NCBI GenBank assembly: GCA_002403455.1
Contig: DHHV01000111.1
Span: 2,632 to 34,853, forward strand
Source of the DNA: Hyphomonadaceae bacterium UBA4763
GTDB lineage: Bacteria > Pseudomonadota > Alphaproteobacteria > Caulobacterales > Aquidulcibacteraceae
Length of the DNA stretch: 32,222 nucleotides
Reading direction: 5' to 3'
How positions within the stretch are numbered: position 1 is the first letter of the stretch; each line of letters starts with the position of its first letter. Of the stretch, positions 31,939 through 32,222 are shown piece by piece. Position numbers and translations under genes: made by a program. The notes below the pieces were generated by a model, which worked only from the letters and a program-made list of their open reading frames with translations, was not told the DNA's origin and made no database searches.

Positions 31939-32222
31939 ATGCAAGACGCCTCCCTCGAAGCCCTGCAAGCCCAGATCGATGATTTGTGGGAGCAGCGCGC
32001 CAGCCTCTCCCCCGATGCGGCGGCGGCAAGCCGCGCCGCGATCGAGCGGGCCTTGGATCTGTTGGACAGCGGCGCGCTGGCGGTGGCCGAGCGGGGACCT
32101 GACGGCGCCTGGCGGACAAATGCCTGGCTGAAGAAAACCGTCTTGCTGTCGTTTCGGACAACGCCGATGCAGGCGATCGCCGGCGCGCCGGGCGGCGGGG
32201 TCTGGTGGGACAAGGTCGCGCC
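31939..32222 (+). CDS. dapD: Tetrahydrodipicolinate N-succinyltransferase (DapD), 5' part
   Basis: The first 94 residues are visible and the frame is open at the right edge. DapD adds a succinyl group to tetrahydrodipicolinate in the diaminopimelate/lysine pathway. The N-terminal domain fits: L-E-A-L-Q-A-Q-I-D-D-L-W-E-Q-R near 6, A-I-E-R-A-L-D-L-L-D-S-G near 34, V-A-E-R near 49, W-R-T-N-A-W-L-K-K-T-V-L-L-S-F-R near 57, and a Gly-rich stretch ending W-W-D-K-V near 89, which matches the family's F-Y-D-K-V. The hexapeptide-repeat catalytic domain lies beyond the window. AAGG precedes the ATG. Divergent from the pilin gene with a 298-bp gap. Confidence 0.92.
   Translation, partial: MQDASLEALQAQIDDLWEQRASLSPDAAAASRAAIERALDLLDSGALAVAERGPDGAWRTNAWLKKTVLLSFRTTPMQAIAGAPGGGVWWDKVA

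Noticed and set aside
1..32222. CRISPR array, insertion sequence, prophage or toxin-antitoxin pair
   Set aside because: No regularly spaced repeats, transposase or integrase motifs, terminal inverted repeats, or small toxin-like gene pairs were seen on either strand.

Overview
The window is chromosomal DNA from an alphaproteobacterium. The evidence is the DivL-type kinase with tyrosine at the phospho-acceptor position, the small DUF1674 and DUF4164 proteins, a Flp-type pilin, alphaproteobacterial-style UbiB and ZapA, and the gene orders ubiE-ubiB and queA-tgt. The DNA is GC-rich, yet TTG (Leu), AAT (Asn) and ATT (Ile) codons are common. I cannot name the genus. Most genes are core housekeeping. 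I see no insertion sequence, prophage, CRISPR array or defence island.

Layout. 1-944: a lipoprotein gene that runs off the left edge. 1186-1994: a regulatory region with paired repeats, then overlapping bfd and bfr (iron storage). 2058-6897: a secreted protein of unknown role, a Cys/Met-metabolism PLP enzyme, a hotdog thioesterase, and the ubiE-ubiB quinone operon. 7104-11319, all on the plus strand: fatty acid desaturase, LolA-like protein, M17 aminopeptidase and pdxH. 11352-13796: divL on the minus strand. 13924-16616: rlmJ, a TetR regulator and gpsA. 16687-18902: queA-tgt (queuosine in tRNA). 19008-21733: a Zur-like regulator divergent from a TonB-dependent receptor, with a Zur-box-like palindrome between them. 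21832-23574: a cytochrome P460-family protein divergent from a LysR regulator. 23609-23683: tRNA-Val(CAC). 23827-27175: a lipoprotein, a DUF1674 protein (SDH assembly), an aminotransferase, the CGFS glutaredoxin grxD, a DUF4164 coiled-coil protein and zapA. 27172-28494: a CE15-like esterase lipoprotein. 28751-30709: a chemoreceptor. 30816-32222: folA, a Flp pilin and the start of dapD.

How the genes work together. Several units are self-contained circuits: iron-responsive storage (bfd-bfr), zinc-responsive uptake (Zur-like plus receptor), quinone synthesis (ubiE-ubiB), and queuosine (queA then tgt with an ATGA overlap). DivL acts upstream of CckA-CtrA in relatives, and a CtrA-like site lies upstream of the pilin.

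The points most worth a second look are substitutions at key residues and small translational devices. The substitutions are DivL His to Tyr, the loss of two zinc cysteines in Tgt, and Thr at a ferroxidase ligand in Bfr. The devices are a 16-codon ORF joined by ATGA overlaps to the genes on both sides before zapA, a duplicated Shine-Dalgarno unit before the probable TTG start of queA, and hairpins that enclose ribosome binding sites. I did not find a clear new multi-gene system.
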